Assembly: GCF_003697785.1 (NCBI RefSeq)
Contig: NZ_QOKZ01000001.1
Span: 186,001-250,000, forward strand
Length of the DNA stretch: 64,000 bases
Origin: Paracoccus alkanivorans
GTDB taxonomy: Bacteria > Pseudomonadota > Alphaproteobacteria > Rhodobacterales > Rhodobacteraceae
Reading direction: 5' to 3'
Shown here one piece after another: positions 1-12,079 of the stretch. The position numbers were made by a program, and so were the translations under genes. The first letter of the stretch is position 1; each line of letters starts with the position of its first letter. Below the pieces are notes generated by a model. It did no database searches, was not told the DNA's origin, and saw only the letters and a list, made by a program, of their open reading frames with translations.

Positions 1-24
1 CAGATTAGTCTGCATCTGGATCAT
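1..24 (-). CDS. rplN: 50S ribosomal protein L14, 5' end only
   Basis: Only the first eight codons lie in the window, reading MIQMQTNL on the minus strand, which is the usual L14 N-terminus. A GGGAGA ribosome binding site sits a few bases upstream of the ATG. It follows rpsQ in the standard S17-L14 order, which supports the call despite its length. L14 is a large-subunit protein at the 30S-50S interface. The rest of the gene is outside the window. Confidence 0.9.
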
Positions 25-43
25 TTGGTTTCTCCCGACCTTT

Positions 44-65
44 GGGGACCGGCACTTCCGGCCCC
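44..65. other. Small hairpin between rpsQ and rplN
   Basis: GGGG-A-CCGG and CCGG-CCCC form an 8-bp stem with one bulged A and a CACTT loop. It has no T-tract on the minus strand, so it is not a convincing terminator. It could be an mRNA processing or stability structure in the short rpsQ-rplN gap. Confidence 0.3.
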
Positions 66-93
66 AGGGTTTCGATTAATTCTGGTAAAGAGG

Positions 94-339
94 TTACGCC
101 GAAGCGGCCTCATCCGTCAGAACGGTCCAGCGTTTCGTCTTCGAGACCGGGGCGCATTCGGCAATGCGAACGGTATCCCCGACCTTGAACTGGTTATTCG
201 CGTCATGGGCGCGATATTTCTTCGACATCCGAACCGTCTTGTGCAGCAGCGGATGCTTGAAGCGGCGCTCGACCAGAACGGTCACGGTCTGATCGTTCTT
301 GTCGCTGGTCACGCGGCCTTGCAGAATGCGTTTGGGCAT
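94..339 (-). CDS. rpsQ: 30S ribosomal protein S17
   Basis: This 81-residue protein starts [20 protein letters not shown] and has the S17 OB-fold pattern ([12 protein letters not shown], then [21 protein letters not shown]). S17 is a primary 16S rRNA binder in the small subunit. Its length is normal for alphaproteobacteria. It lies 12 bp after rpmC and before rplN, the usual spc-type order. In this genome rpmC-rpsQ appear to be expressed from a promoter at 646-674 because the upstream S10 genes are cut off by an inserted gene. Confidence 0.97.
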   Translation of the reverse strand: MPKRILQGRVTSDKNDQTVTVLVERRFKHPLLHKTVRMSKKYRAHDANNQFKVGDTVRIAECAPVSKTKRWTVLTDEAASA

Positions 340-351
340 GAGCCAGCCTCC

Positions 352-558
352 TTAGTTCGATGCCGCGGCTTCCGCCGCTTTCTGGTTCAGAATGGTCTTC
401 ACACGCGCGACGTCACGGCGCACGGCGCGCATGCGGGCGGTATTCTCGAGCTGGCCGGTAGCCTGCTGGAAGCGCAGGTTGAACGCTTCCTTCTTCAACG
501 AGACAAGCTGCTCCTGCAACTGGTCCGGAGTCTTCGATTTCAGTTCCTGCGCATCCAT
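352..558 (-). CDS. rpmC: 50S ribosomal protein L29
   Basis: The 68-residue protein ([20 protein letters not shown]) is the two-helix L29, with the conserved [19 protein letters not shown] segment. L29 sits near the peptide exit tunnel. An AAGGAA ribosome binding site precedes the ATG at 558. In most bacteria rpmC directly follows rplP in one operon. Here about 1.97 kb containing an opposite-strand gene separates them, so rpmC is the first gene of its own transcription unit. Confidence 0.96.
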   Translation of the reverse strand: MDAQELKSKTPDQLQEQLVSLKKEAFNLRFQQATGQLENTARMRAVRRDVARVKTILNQKAAEAAASN

Positions 559-645
559 TGCGCTTGTTCCTTTCCAACATCACCGGAGGGCCCCTGATTG
601 CCAAGGCCACCCTGATTCCCGGTGGAGTTCCGTGATGAAGATGCG

Positions 646-674
646 CGCATACACCCTAAGCAGGCGTTATGCAA
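646..674 (-). promoter_or_regulatory. Predicted sigma70 promoter for rpmC-rpsQ-rplN
   Basis: On the minus strand TTGCAT (669-674) and TATGCG (646-651) are separated by exactly 17 bp. They resemble the stronger TTGACA/TATACG promoter of the str operon in this window. Transcription would start near 639, about 80 nt before rpmC. A promoter is needed here because transcripts from rplP meet a terminator and an opposing gene. Inferred from sequence only. Confidence 0.55.
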
Positions 675-794
675 CAGCGAATGCCGCCGGAAAGTGCAGA
701 TACCCACCCCTGTTGCTTATTGCCACGATGTTTGGCTTGCGCAATCATGTTCTTGCGGCACGCTCCGTTTAAACCATATTTCAGGAGATTTCAG

Positions 795-2435
795 ATGAAC
801 GATCCGTTTTTGATCGGATTCGGCCTGCTTGCGCTGGCGATCGGCGGCGCCACCATTTTCGGAAACAGCGACGACGATGATGACGATGGCAACCCGCCGT
901 CTCCTCCTCCTTCCGCCGACGAGGGCACCGAAGGCGATGATGAGATTACCTCGTATGACGCAGAGCAGGATCCGGACGGGGTGCTGTCCACGCTCGGCGG
1001 CGACGATCTTATCCGTTTCGATGAGGATTCGGATTTCGAGGCGGATATCGATGCCGGTGACGGAAATGATACCATCGACATGGGCATCGCCGATGGCAAC
1101 CAGGTGCATGGCGGCGCCGGCGATGATGATATTGCACTGGAAGACGGCACCGCTGCGGTGATCCATGGCGATGCGGGCGACGATACCCTTACCGTTGCCG
1201 ATGACGACTATTTCGATACCGGGGGTCTTTCGCTGTCCGGAGGCGAGGGTGATGACATCCTGAGGGTCGGCATGATCGATGCCCTGACCCAGATGGAATC
1301 CGAGCACGGTGACGCCGGCCCCACCCTGTCGGGCGGCGAGGGAAGCGACGGTTTCGATCTGTCGATCGAACTGGATGAAGGCATGAGGGAATTCGTTGAC
1401 AGCGGCGAAGACGAATTGCCGAGGGAGAATCCGATCGGCGTGATCACCGATTTCGTATCGGGCGAGGACCGGCTGACGGTGGATCCGGTGACATATGCCG
1501 AAGGGGTGAATTACCTGGGGCACGAGATCATCCAGTCAGAGGACGGCAGGTCGACCGGCATCCAGTTCCATTATGGCCCGGAAGGGGCGACGACACCCGC
1601 GCTTCATTCCACCCTGTGGCTCGAAGGCACGCCGACGATCGCCGAGGGAGATCTGGAACTGCTCAATATTCCCGGGTCGGTTTCAGAGGGCGATGATCTG
1701 ATCGACAGCGACATATCAGTCGAAAGAGGCATCAACGATGAGGGCATACTTGCCACGCTTGGCGGCAACGACACCATTTCGCTGGAATATTCGAGCTCGC
1801 TTGACGAAATCGATCTCGGCGATGGGGATGACAGTATCGATGGCGGCCCTGAAGCACTTGGGCTGATACTGAACAGCGGGAGTGTCGACGCGGGGTCCGG
1901 CAACGACGATATCAATCTGGGCGGGGCGAATGGGACTGCGGTATCCGGCGGTGAGGGTGCCGACACGATAACCCTGACGAATGCCAGCGCGGCGAATGAT
2001 GGGGTGAGCCTGGATGGCGGCAGCGGCGACGACGTGATCGCCGTCACCTATGCCGACAATCCCCCCGGTTTCGACACATATGAAACCAACGCAAGCAATA
2101 GCCGCCTGCTGACTGGCGGAGAGGGCCAGGACGATTTCATGCTGGCTCCCGCCATGACCGCAGCAATGTTCGAATATGACATCGGCGGCCAGATGGCAGA
2201 GATCACGGACTTCCGGTCGGGCGAGGATCAGCTTGTGATCGATACCGAATCCTATGCGAACGGCGCGGAATATCTGGGGCACGAGTTCATTCCGCTCGAC
2301 GACGGCAACTCGACCGAGGTCATCCTGCGTTTTGCCGATCCAACCGGTTCGGGCACCGAGGCCTCGGTAAGCGTCAGGGTCAATGGCCCCATATCCGATG
2401 CCGACCTGGTTATCGCCCCTGCATCATCCATCTGA
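795..2435 (+). CDS. RTX-like acidic calcium-binding repeat protein, membrane-anchored
   Basis: The start at 795 is chosen because AGGAGA lies 6 bp upstream; the longer frame from 669 has no such site. The 546-residue product begins with one hydrophobic segment (about residues 4-23), then a run of Asp, a Pro-rich linker and many Asp/Gly repeats of the type GGxGDD (AGDGNDTID, GGAGDDDI, GGEGDDIL, GSGDDVI). These resemble hemolysin-type calcium-binding nonapeptides. The protein is an internal duplication: each half of about 245 residues ends in ITDFxSGEDxLxxD followed by YAxGxxYLGHE. It probably lies outside the cytoplasm, anchored by the N-terminal segment. Function is unknown. It sits on the plus strand between rplP and rpmC, interrupting the S10 operon. 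Confidence 0.85.
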   Translation: MNDPFLIGFGLLALAIGGATIFGNSDDDDDDGNPPSPPPSADEGTEGDDEITSYDAEQDPDGVLSTLGGDDLIRFDEDSDFEADIDAGDGNDTIDMGIADGNQVHGGAGDDDIALEDGTAAVIHGDAGDDTLTVADDDYFDTGGLSLSGGEGDDILRVGMIDALTQMESEHGDAGPTLSGGEGSDGFDLSIELDEGMREFVDSGEDELPRENPIGVITDFVSGEDRLTVDPVTYAEGVNYLGHEIIQSEDGRSTGIQFHYGPEGATTPALHSTLWLEGTPTIAEGDLELLNIPGSVSEGDDLIDSDISVERGINDEGILATLGGNDTISLEYSSSLDEIDLGDGDDSIDGGPEALGLILNSGSVDAGSGNDDINLGGANGTAVSGGEGADTITLTNASAANDGVSLDGGSGDDVIAVTYADNPPGFDTYETNASNSRLLTGGEGQDDFMLAPAMTAAMFEYDIGGQMAEITDFRSGEDQLVIDTESYANGAEYLGHEFIPLDDGNSTEVILRFADPTGSGTEASVSVRVNGPISDADLVIAPASSI

Positions 2436-2464
2436 CGCCGCTCGGATCACTCCCCGGCAAGGCA

Positions 2465-2490
2465 AAGCCCCGGCCTCTCGGCCGGGGCTT
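2465..2490. terminator. Bidirectional terminator between the RTX-like gene and rplP
   Basis: A perfect 11-bp stem (AAGCCCCGGCC / GGCCGGGGCTT) has a TCTC loop. It lies 30 bp after the RTX-like stop codon and 38 bp after the rplP stop, between convergent genes. Both flanks are only moderately T-rich, so efficiency is uncertain. Confidence 0.75.
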
Positions 2491-2527
2491 CGTTCATTTC
2501 CACTTAAGGCGAAAGACCGCCCTGCCC

Positions 2528-2941
2528 TTACCAGTCGGTCCGCTCGACGATGCGGGTCTGGATTGGCAGTTTCATCGCGCCGAGGCGCAGCGCCTCCTTG
2601 GCGATGGTTTCGGACACGCCGTCGATCTCGAACATGATGCGGCCGGGATGCACGCGGGCGGCCCAGAAATCGACCGAGCCCTTGCCCTTACCCATCCGCA
2701 CTTCCGTCGGTTTGGAGGAAACCGGCACATCGGGGAAGATCCGGATCCAGACCCGGCCCTGACGCTTCATGTGCCGGGTGATCGCGCGGCGGGCCGCTTC
2801 GATCTGGCGGGCGGTGACGCGCTGAGGCTCGGCGGCCTTCAGGGCGAAGGATCCGAAATTGATATCGAACCCGCCCTTGGCGTTGCCGTGAATCCGGCCC
2901 TTGTGCTGTTTGCGGAACTTCGTCCGTTTCGGTTGCAGCAT
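2528..2941 (-). CDS. rplP: 50S ribosomal protein L16
   Basis: The 137-residue protein ([19 protein letters not shown]) is full-length L16, including the [22 protein letters not shown] segment and [14 protein letters not shown]16 helps organise the A-site region of the 50S subunit. The start is fixed by the conserved MLQPKRTK N-terminus, 12 bp after rpsC. It is the last gene of its transcription unit because a hairpin and an opposing gene follow. Confidence 0.97.
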   Translation of the reverse strand: MLQPKRTKFRKQHKGRIHGNAKGGFDINFGSFALKAAEPQRVTARQIEAARRAITRHMKRQGRVWIRIFPDVPVSSKPTEVRMGKGKGSVDFWAARVHPGRIMFEIDGVSETIAKEALRLGAMKLPIQTRIVERTDW

Positions 2942-2953
2942 TGTTTCTTCTCC

Positions 2954-3661
2954 TTACCGGCCGCCACGCGGGCCGCGAGGTGCCGGGCCTTCCTGGGCCT
3001 CGGCTGCGCGACGATCGCGGGCCTGCGGATCATGTTCCATGATCTCGCCCTTGAAGATCCACACCTTGACGCCGATGATCCCGTAAGGGGTCGAGGCCTC
3101 GGCCAGCGCGTAATCGATATCGGCGCGCAGGGTATGCAGCGGCACGCGGCCTTCGCGATACCACTCGGTCCGGGCGATCTCGGCGCCGCCAAGGCGGCCC
3201 GACACGTTCACGCGGATACCAAGCGCACCCATCCGCATCGCGTTCTGGACCGAGCGCTTCATGGCGCGGCGGAACGAAACACGACGCTCGAGCTGCTGCG
3301 CGATCGACTCTGCGACCAGCGCGGCATCGACTTCGGGCTTGCGCACCTCGACGATGTTCAGGTGCAGTTCGCTGCCGGTGAAATTCGACAGTTTCTTGCG
3401 CAGCTCCTCGATATCGGCGCCCTTCTTGCCGATGATGACGCCCGGACGCGCAGCGTGAATGGTCACGCGGCATTTCTTGTGCGGACGCTCGATAATGACG
3501 CGGCTGATACCGGCCTGCTTGGCCTCTTTCTTGATGAAGTCCCGGATTTTCAGGTCTTCAAGAAGCAGATCGCCATATTCCTTGTCGTCTGCATACCAGC
3601 GGCTATCCCAGGTGCGGTTGACCTGGAGGCGCATCCCGATGGGGTTGACCTTCTGACCCAT
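2954..3661 (-). CDS. rpsC: 30S ribosomal protein S3
   Basis: The start at 3661 gives [20 protein letters not shown], the invariant S3 N-terminus, and a 235-residue product. The open frame runs further upstream inside rplV, but that extension is not S3-like. A KH-type RNA-binding region contains [19 protein letters not shown]. The ATG overlaps the rplV stop by one base (TAATG), a translational-coupling arrangement. S3 lines the mRNA entry channel. The C-terminal tail is Arg/Gly/Pro-rich. Confidence 0.97.
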   Translation of the reverse strand: MGQKVNPIGMRLQVNRTWDSRWYADDKEYGDLLLEDLKIRDFIKKEAKQAGISRVIIERPHKKCRVTIHAARPGVIIGKKGADIEELRKKLSNFTGSELHLNIVEVRKPEVDAALVAESIAQQLERRVSFRRAMKRSVQNAMRMGALGIRVNVSGRLGGAEIARTEWYREGRVPLHTLRADIDYALAEASTPYGIIGVKVWIFKGEIMEHDPQARDRRAAEAQEGPAPRGPRGGR

Positions 3662-4041
3662 TACGCTTGCTCCTCGACTTGGCGCACCTTGATGGTGATT
3701 TCCGAAAACGGCTTCATGATCTTGCCGAACCGGCCACGGGCCCGCGGACGGCCGCGTTTCATCACCAGGTTCTTGCCGACCCAGGCTTCGGCGACGACCA
3801 GGTTGTCGACATCCAGCCCGTGGTTGTTCTCGGCATTCGCGATGGCCGACTGAAGGCATTTCTTCACGTCACCGGCGATACGCTTGTGCGAGAAGGTCAG
3901 GTCGGCCAGCGCGCGATCGACTTTCTTGCCGCGGATCAGGCCTGCGACGAGGTTCAGCTTCTGCGGCGAGACGCGAAGCATCTTGGTCTTCGCCATCGCC
4001 TCGTTCTCCGCCACGCGGCGCGGATTCTTTTCCTTACCCAT
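3661..4041 (-). CDS. rplV: 50S ribosomal protein L22
   Basis: The 126-residue protein has typical L22 features: [20 protein letters not shown] near the N-terminus and the tunnel hairpin region ending [16 protein letters not shown]22 reaches the polypeptide exit tunnel. The first 15 residues ([15 protein letters not shown]) precede the usual MAKT start, as is common in alphaproteobacteria. It lies between rpsS and rpsC with one-base overlap to the latter. Confidence 0.96.
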   Translation of the reverse strand: MGKEKNPRRVAENEAMAKTKMLRVSPQKLNLVAGLIRGKKVDRALADLTFSHKRIAGDVKKCLQSAIANAENNHGLDVDNLVVAEAWVGKNLVMKRGRPRARGRFGKIMKPFSEITIKVRQVEEQA

Positions 4042-4046
4042 GACGA

Positions 4047-4325
4047 TTACTTCCTCTTGGCTTTCTTGTCCGCCGCGTGACCGTAATAGGTCCGGGTGGG
4101 CGAGTATTCACCGAATTTCTGACCGATCATCTCTTCCGTGACGTTCACCGGGATATGCTTGTGCCCGTTATAAACGCCGAAAGTGAGGCCGACGAATTGC
4201 GGCAGGATGGTCGAACGGCGCGACCAGATCTTGATGACGTCGGATTTCCCCGACTCCCGGGCCTTTTCCGCTTTCTTGAGCACATAGGCGTCAACAAAGG
4301 GGCCCTTCCATACAGAACGTGCCAT
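4047..4325 (-). CDS. rpsS: 30S ribosomal protein S19
   Basis: The 92-residue protein begins [20 protein letters not shown] and contains [15 protein letters not shown] and the [20 protein letters not shown] stretch, all characteristic of S19. S19 sits in the head of the 30S subunit with S13. It is tightly packed between rplB (3 bp upstream) and rplV, consistent with one transcript. Confidence 0.97.
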   Translation of the reverse strand: MARSVWKGPFVDAYVLKKAEKARESGKSDVIKIWSRRSTILPQFVGLTFGVYNGHKHIPVNVTEEMIGQKFGEYSPTRTYYGHAADKKAKRK

Positions 4326-4328
4326 GAC

Positions 4329-5168
4329 TTAACGCCCCTTCTTCTTCGCGTGACGCGACCGCAGGATATACTTGTCGGTCGACTTGTTGCTGCGGGTCTT
4401 CTTGCCCTTGGTGTCCTTGCCCCAGGGCGTGACCGGCGTGCGGCCACCCGAGGTCCGGCCCTCACCACCACCATGCGGGTGGTCGATCGGGTTCATGACG
4501 ACACCGCGGACAGAGGGACGGATGCCCTTGTGGCGGTTGCGGCCGGCCTTGCCGATATTCTGGTTGGAATGGTCGGCATTCGACACGGCGCCGATGGTCG
4601 CCATGCATTCCTGGCGGACCATCCGCAATTCACCCGAGGACAGGCGGATCTGGGCATAGCCACCGTCGCGGCCCACGAACTGGGCATAGGTGCCGGCGGA
4701 ACGCGCGATCTGACCGCCCTTGCCGGGCTTCAGCTCGACATTATGGACGATGGTGCCGATCGGCATGCCGCTGAAGGGCATGGCGTTGCCGGGCTTCACG
4801 TCGACCTTGCTGCTGGCAACGATCTTGTCGCCCACGGCCAGACGCTGCGGCGCGAGGATATAGGCGCGCTCGCCGTCCTCATAGGAAACCAGCGCGATGA
4901 AGGCGGTCCGGTTGGGATCGTATTCGATCCGCTCGACCACGGCGGTCACGTCGAACTTGTTGCGCTTGAAATCGACGATGCGATACAGGCGCTTTGCCCC
5001 GCCGCCCTTGCGGCGCATGGTGATCCGTCCGGTGTTGTTCCGTCCGCCCTTCTTGGTCAGACCCTCGGTGAGGGATTTGACCGGACGACCTTTCCAAAGC
5101 TCCGAACGGTCGATCAGAACCAGCCCGCGCTGGCCAGGCGTCGTCGGTTTATACGACTTCAATGCCAT
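4329..5168 (-). CDS. rplB: 50S ribosomal protein L2
   Basis: The 279-residue protein ([20 protein letters not shown]) has the L2 signature near the C-terminus ([20 protein letters not shown]), including the conserved His in the peptidyl-transferase region. L2 is needed for subunit association and peptidyl transfer. Unlike the other S10 genes it is preceded by a 95-bp gap that contains a strong terminator-like hairpin (5214-5246), so its expression may depend on read-through. Confidence 0.97.
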   Translation of the reverse strand: MALKSYKPTTPGQRGLVLIDRSELWKGRPVKSLTEGLTKKGGRNNTGRITMRRKGGGAKRLYRIVDFKRNKFDVTAVVERIEYDPNRTAFIALVSYEDGERAYILAPQRLAVGDKIVASSKVDVKPGNAMPFSGMPIGTIVHNVELKPGKGGQIARSAGTYAQFVGRDGGYAQIRLSSGELRMVRQECMATIGAVSNADHSNQNIGKAGRNRHKGIRPSVRGVVMNPIDHPHGGGEGRTSGGRTPVTPWGKDTKGKKTRSNKSTDKYILRSRHAKKKGR

Positions 5169-5189
5169 CTTTCTGTCTTCCGTCGCTTT

Positions 5190-5204
5190 GGACCGAATTG
5201 GTCC
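5190..5204. repeat. Short inverted repeat upstream of rplB
   Basis: GGACC-GAATT-GGTCC lies between the rplW-rplB terminator-like hairpin and the rplB start. It could form a small leader hairpin or be a protein site. No promoter elements with good spacing were found around it. Confidence 0.3.
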
Positions 5205-5213
5205 GTTTCAATC

Positions 5214-5246
5214 AAAAAACGCGCGGCCCCGGTTATCCGGGGCCGC
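5214..5246 (-). terminator. Intrinsic terminator-like hairpin between rplW and rplB
   Basis: On the minus strand a perfect 10-bp GC stem (GCGGCCCCGG / CCGGGGCCGC) with an ATAA loop is followed closely by six T residues (A6 on the plus strand at 5214-5219). This is the best textbook terminator in the S10 region, yet it lies inside the operon, between L23 and L2. It may act as an attenuator. Confidence 0.75.
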
Positions 5247-5263
5247 AGATTCGCAGCCTATTA

Positions 5264-5560
5264 TCAGAGTCCCGTCGAGACGTCGATAGTGTTCCCCTCC
5301 TCGAGGGTCACATAGGCCTTCTTCACATCGCTCCGGCGGCCAAGCTGGCCACGGAAACGTTTCTGCTTGCCCTTGGTGATGGTGGTGTTCACCGCCTTCA
5401 CCTTGACGCCGAACAGCGCCTCGACCGCTTCCTTGATCTGCGGCTTGGTGGCGTCATTCGTCACCTGGAAGACAACACCGTTGTTTTCCGAGGTCAGCGT
5501 GGCCTTTTCGGTGATCACCGGCTTGACGATCACATCGTAATGTTCGGGTTTCGCGCTCAT
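5264..5560 (-). CDS. rplW: 50S ribosomal protein L23
   Basis: The 98-residue protein ([20 protein letters not shown]) has the L23 core [20 protein letters not shown] and [21 protein letters not shown]23 is the docking site for trigger factor and SRP at the exit tunnel. It overlaps the rplD stop by 4 bp (ATGA), suggesting translational coupling. A terminator-like hairpin follows its stop codon. Confidence 0.97.
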   Translation of the reverse strand: MSAKPEHYDVIVKPVITEKATLTSENNGVVFQVTNDATKPQIKEAVEALFGVKVKAVNTTITKGKQKRFRGQLGRRSDVKKAYVTLEEGNTIDVSTGL

Positions 5561-6177
5561 TTCAGGCGAGCCTCCAGAGCTTCGACACCCGCCCGCGTGA
5601 TGACCAGGGTATCACGCTTGAGGATGTCATAGACATTGGCGCCCATCGACGGCAGGACATCCACGCCCTCGATGTTGCGCGCGGCGCGGGCGAAGCCTTC
5701 GTTGACCTCGGCACCATCGATCACCAGCACGCGCTTCCAGCCGTTTTCCTTGACGGCCTTGGCGACGGCAGCGGTCTTGGCATCGGCGAGGTTCAGATCC
5801 TCGACGACCACCAGCTCGCCCGCCGTGGCTTTCGCCGAAAGCGCATGTTTCAGGCCCAGGGCCCGCACCTTCTTGGGCAGGTCAAAGGCATGGCTGCGCG
5901 GGGTCGGGCCCTTGTAGACGCCACCCTTGCGGAAGATCGGCGCCTTGCGGCTGCCGTGACGTGCGCCACCGGTGCCCTTCTGGCGATAGATCTTCTTGGT
6001 CGAGTAGCTGACTTCCGACTTGGTCAGCACCGAATGGGTGCCGGCCTGAGCCTTGGCACGCTGCCAGCGAACCACGCGCTGCAAGAGATCGCCGCGCGGT
6101 TCCAGCCCGAAGACCTCGTCGCTCAGATCGATCGACCCGGCCTTGCCCGAGTCCAGTTTGATCACATCGAGTTTCAT
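5557..6177 (-). CDS. rplD: 50S ribosomal protein L4
   Basis: The start at 6177 ([17 protein letters not shown], 206 residues) is preferred over the GTG one codon earlier because the AAGGAG site is then 7 bp away. The ATG overlaps the rplC stop (TGATG). The protein contains the L4 tunnel-loop region [19 protein letters not shown]. In E. coli L4 also represses the S10 operon by attenuation; whether that applies here is unknown. Confidence 0.96.
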   Translation of the reverse strand: MKLDVIKLDSGKAGSIDLSDEVFGLEPRGDLLQRVVRWQRAKAQAGTHSVLTKSEVSYSTKKIYRQKGTGGARHGSRKAPIFRKGGVYKGPTPRSHAFDLPKKVRALGLKHALSAKATAGELVVVEDLNLADAKTAAVAKAVKENGWKRVLVIDGAEVNEGFARAARNIEGVDVLPSMGANVYDILKRDTLVITRAGVEALEARLK

Positions 6178-7055
6178 CACTTGTCTCCTTCGGGCGCGGA
6201 GTCGTCAGATGCAGCCTCGCCACCTTCGGCCTTCTCGGCCTCGATCGAAGCTTCCGCTTCTTTCAGCGCGGCCTCTTCGGCGGCGGCGGCCTCGGCTTCG
6301 GCGGCCTTGCGGGCGGCTTCTTCCTCGGCTGCAGCAGCAGCGGCGGCCTCCTCGGCCAGGCGCTTGGCCTCTTCGGCGGCGGATTTCAGCGCGGCGGGGA
6401 AGATCGCGTTCTCGGGCAGGGCCTTCTTGACCGCGTCCTTGATCGTGACCCAGCCACCCTTGGAGCCGGGAACCGAGCCCTTGACCATGATCAGGCCGCG
6501 ATCGGCGTCGGTGCGAACGACCTGCAGATTCTGCGTGGTCACGCGGGCAGCGCCCATATGACCGGCCATCTTCTTGCCCTTGAACACCTTGCCGGGGTCC
6601 TGGCACTGGCCGGTCGAACCGTGGCTGCGGTGGCTGATCGACACGCCGTGCGACGCGCGCAGACCGCCGAAATTATGCCGCTTCATCGCACCGGCAAAAC
6701 CCTTACCGATCGAGGTGCCGGCGATATCAACATACTGACCGGCGAAATAATGGTCAGCCGTGATCTCTTCGCCCACCTTGATCAGGTTTTCCTCGGCCAC
6801 GCGGAATTCCGCGATCTTGCGCTTGGGCGCGACCGAAGCTTTGGCGAAATGGCCGCGCATCGCGGCGGTGGTCCGCTTGGCCTTGGCAGTGCCGGCACCC
6901 AGCTGGACGGCGGTGTAGCCGTCACGCTCGACCGTGCGCTGGTCCACGACCTGCAGGTTGTCCAGTTGCAGGACTGTCACCGGAACCTGACGGCCATCCT
7001 CTAGGAACAGCCGGGTCATGCCCAGTTTCTTGGCGATAACACCAGTACGTAGCAT
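6177..7055 (-). CDS. rplC: 50S ribosomal protein L3 with long Ala/Glu-rich C-terminal tail
   Basis: The first 220 residues or so are ordinary L3 ([20 protein letters not shown]; later [20 protein letters not shown] and [15 protein letters not shown]). The last 71 residues or so are an Ala/Glu/Lys-rich, probably helical and disordered tail ending [10 protein letters not shown]. This makes the protein 292 residues against about 210 in E. coli. Such tails are known to me in Rhodobacterales L3. L3 is one of the first proteins in 50S assembly. The gene sits between rpsJ and rplD. Confidence 0.96.
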   Translation of the reverse strand: MLRTGVIAKKLGMTRLFLEDGRQVPVTVLQLDNLQVVDQRTVERDGYTAVQLGAGTAKAKRTTAAMRGHFAKASVAPKRKIAEFRVAEENLIKVGEEITADHYFAGQYVDIAGTSIGKGFAGAMKRHNFGGLRASHGVSISHRSHGSTGQCQDPGKVFKGKKMAGHMGAARVTTQNLQVVRTDADRGLIMVKGSVPGSKGGWVTIKDAVKKALPENAIFPAALKSAAEEAKRLAEEAAAAAAAEEEAARKAAEAEAAAAEEAALKEAEASIEAEKAEGGEAASDDSAPEGDK

Positions 7056-7066
7056 CGAAGCCCCCC

Positions 7067-7375
7067 TTACACCTTGATCTCGACATCCACGCCGGCGGCG
7101 AGGTCGAGTTTCATCAGGGCGTCAACGGTCTGGGGCGTCGGGTCGACGATGTCCAGCAGACGCTTATGCGTGCGGATTTCCCACTGGTCGCGCGATTTCT
7201 TGTCGATATGCGGACCGCGCAGGACGGTGAATTTCTCGATCTTGTTCGGCAGCGGAATCGGGCCGCGAACGGTCGCACCGGTGCGCTTGGCCGTGTTGAC
7301 GATTTCCTGGGTGCTGGCGTCCAGCACGCGGTAATCAAAGGCCTTCAGCCGGATGCGGATATTCTGGCTTTGCAT
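7067..7375 (-). CDS. rpsJ: 30S ribosomal protein S10
   Basis: The 102-residue protein ([20 protein letters not shown]) contains [20 protein letters not shown] and [16 protein letters not shown], typical of S10/NusE. S10 acts in the 30S head and in transcription antitermination with NusB. It is the first gene of the S10 unit; a promoter-like element lies at 7467-7495 and a terminator for tuf lies upstream of that. Confidence 0.97.
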   Translation of the reverse strand: MQSQNIRIRLKAFDYRVLDASTQEIVNTAKRTGATVRGPIPLPNKIEKFTVLRGPHIDKKSRDQWEIRTHKRLLDIVDPTPQTVDALMKLDLAAGVDVEIKV

Positions 7376-7466
7376 GTCACTTCCCTCTGGTGGGGAGTTT
7401 CAGTTGAGAGGCAGACACCGCACCACGCGACGCCTGCTTCGAACCGTTCCAAAAAGGCAGACCGGC

Positions 7467-7495
7467 GCTTTAACCGCCGGTATGCCCCGATGCAA
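7467..7495 (-). promoter_or_regulatory. Predicted promoter of the S10 operon
   Basis: On the minus strand TTGCAT (7490-7495) and TAAAGC (7467-7472) are separated by 17 bp, about 90 bp before rpsJ. The -10 match is moderate. Its position between the tuf terminator hairpin and rpsJ fits the start of a new unit. Confidence 0.45.
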
Positions 7496-7525
7496 TCCCC
7501 TTTTGGGGGAAAATTTTCGCGCGAT

Positions 7526-7553
7526 CCGAAAGCCGCGATCATGCGGCTTTCGG
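7526..7553 (-). terminator. Hairpin terminator after the first tuf gene
   Basis: A perfect 11-bp stem (CCGAAAGCCGC / GCGGCTTTCGG) with a 6-base loop begins 11 bp after the tuf stop codon. The following minus-strand sequence has AAAATTTT rather than a clean T-tract, so termination may be partial. Confidence 0.6.
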
Positions 7554-7564
7554 GTCACAGATCA

Positions 7565-8740
<1,176 letters not shown>

Positions 8741-8788
8741 GATTGGCTCCTTTTCGTTCTTGGGTGATGCGCCCGAGGGCGCATCGCA

Positions 8789-10912
<2,124 letters not shown>

Positions 10913-10930
10913 GGAATGGGTCCTTTCGCT

Positions 10931-11401
10931 TTACCAGCGGTAATGGCTGAACGCTTTGTTGGCGTCGGCCATCTTGTGGGTGTCTTCGCGTTTCTTGACG
11001 GCCGTGCCGCGGCCGTTCACGGCATCGGACAGCTCGCCTGCAAGACGCTCTTCCATCGTGTTCTCGTTGCGGTTCTTGGCCGCGGTGATCAGCCAGCGGA
11101 TCGCCAGGGCTTCACGACGGGTCGGACGAACCTCGACCGGAACCTGGTAGGTGGCACCGCCGACGCGGCGCGAACGCACCTCGACCGAGGGTTTCACATT
11201 GTCGAGGGCCTCGTGGAACACCTCGATCGGCTCGCGCTTGAGGCGCTGTTCGACACGGTCCAGCGCATTGTAGACGATGCGCTCGGCAACCGATTTCTTG
11301 CCGTCAACCATCAGGTTGTTCATGAATTTGGTCAGCACACGATCGCCAAACTTGGCGTCGGGCAGGATTTCGCGCTTTTCAGCGGCGTGACGACGGGACA
11401 T
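10931..11401 (-). CDS. rpsG: 30S ribosomal protein S7
   Basis: The 156-residue protein ([20 protein letters not shown]) has the S7 core [38 protein letters not shown] and [11 protein letters not shown]7 nucleates 30S head assembly and in E. coli represses the str operon. It lies 12 bp after rpsL in the usual order. Confidence 0.98.
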   Translation of the reverse strand: MSRRHAAEKREILPDAKFGDRVLTKFMNNLMVDGKKSVAERIVYNALDRVEQRLKREPIEVFHEALDNVKPSVEVRSRRVGGATYQVPVEVRPTRREALAIRWLITAAKNRNENTMEERLAGELSDAVNGRGTAVKKREDTHKMADANKAFSHYRW

Positions 11402-11413
11402 CTGCCTATCTCC

Positions 11414-11785
11414 TTACTTCGGACGCTTGGCGCCGTATTTCGAACGACGCTGGCGACGATCCTTGACACCCTGGGTATCCAGCACACCGCGCAGGATGTG
11501 GTAACGGACGCCCGGAAGGTCTTTCACGCGGCCGCCACGGATCAGCACGACGCTGTGTTCCTGGAGGTTGTGCTTTTCGCCCGGGATGTAAGAGATGACC
11601 TCGAAGCCATTCGTCAGGCGGACCTTGGCCACCTTGCGCATAGCGGAGTTAGGCTTTTTCGGCGTCGTGGTATAGACGCGCGTGCAGACACCGCGCTTCT
11701 GCGGGCATCCTTGAAGGTGCATCGACTTGCTGCGCTGCACTCTGGGCTGCCGCGGCTTGCGGATCAGCTGTTGAATCGTCGGCAT
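11414..11785 (-). CDS. rpsL: 30S ribosomal protein S12
   Basis: The 123-residue protein ([20 protein letters not shown]) is a standard S12, the decoding-centre protein. Residues TPKKPNSA (Lys43) and GGRVKDLPG (Lys88) are the streptomycin-sensitive wild-type forms. It is the first gene of the str operon, behind a consensus promoter and a leader of about 200 nt. Confidence 0.98.
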   Translation of the reverse strand: MPTIQQLIRKPRQPRVQRSKSMHLQGCPQKRGVCTRVYTTTPKKPNSAMRKVAKVRLTNGFEVISYIPGEKHNLQEHSVVLIRGGRVKDLPGVRYHILRGVLDTQGVKDRRQRRSKYGAKRPK

Positions 11786-11985
11786 TCGGTTCCCCGTCTT
11801 GCTCTGTCAATACTCGCAGCCACCGGCTGCGCCACTTCTCGACGGCATTCCACGCGAATCGTGAAATGCCTAACCCATCCGTCCCCGCATGTCGGGGTGG
11901 ACAGGAAAATTCCAGAGGATCGGGGCAAACATGGCCCGGATCATGACCACACAGGTTCTGGTACCCGAAACGGAACCCCGCCGGG
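11786..11985 (-). promoter_or_regulatory. Long 5' leader of the str operon
   Basis: Between the predicted start site (about 11985) and rpsL there are about 200 nt without a convincing ORF. It contains several GC hairpins, for example CCCCGCACCC / GGGTGCGGGG-like sequence just after the start. It may carry regulatory RNA structure, but I do not recognise a known class. Confidence 0.35.
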
Positions 11986-11992
11986 TGCGGGG

Positions 11993-12021
11993 CGTATAGG
12001 AGGAATCACGGTGACTGTCAA
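11993..12021 (-). promoter_or_regulatory. Consensus sigma70 promoter of the str operon
   Basis: On the minus strand TTGACA (12016-12021) and TATACG (11993-11998) are separated by exactly 17 bp. This is the strongest promoter match in the window. It makes rpsL-rpsG-fusA-tuf independent of rpoBC, from which it is separated by two accessory genes. Confidence 0.85.
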
Positions 12022-12079
12022 CACGGGCCACGGCATCAATTGCAAAAGGAACGGCCGGATCCGGCGCCGATCCGACCCG

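Noticed and set aside
3662..3859. N-terminal extension of rpsC
   Set aside because: The extra codons lie inside rplV in another frame, and S3 proteins start MGQKVNP. The start at 3661 is clear.
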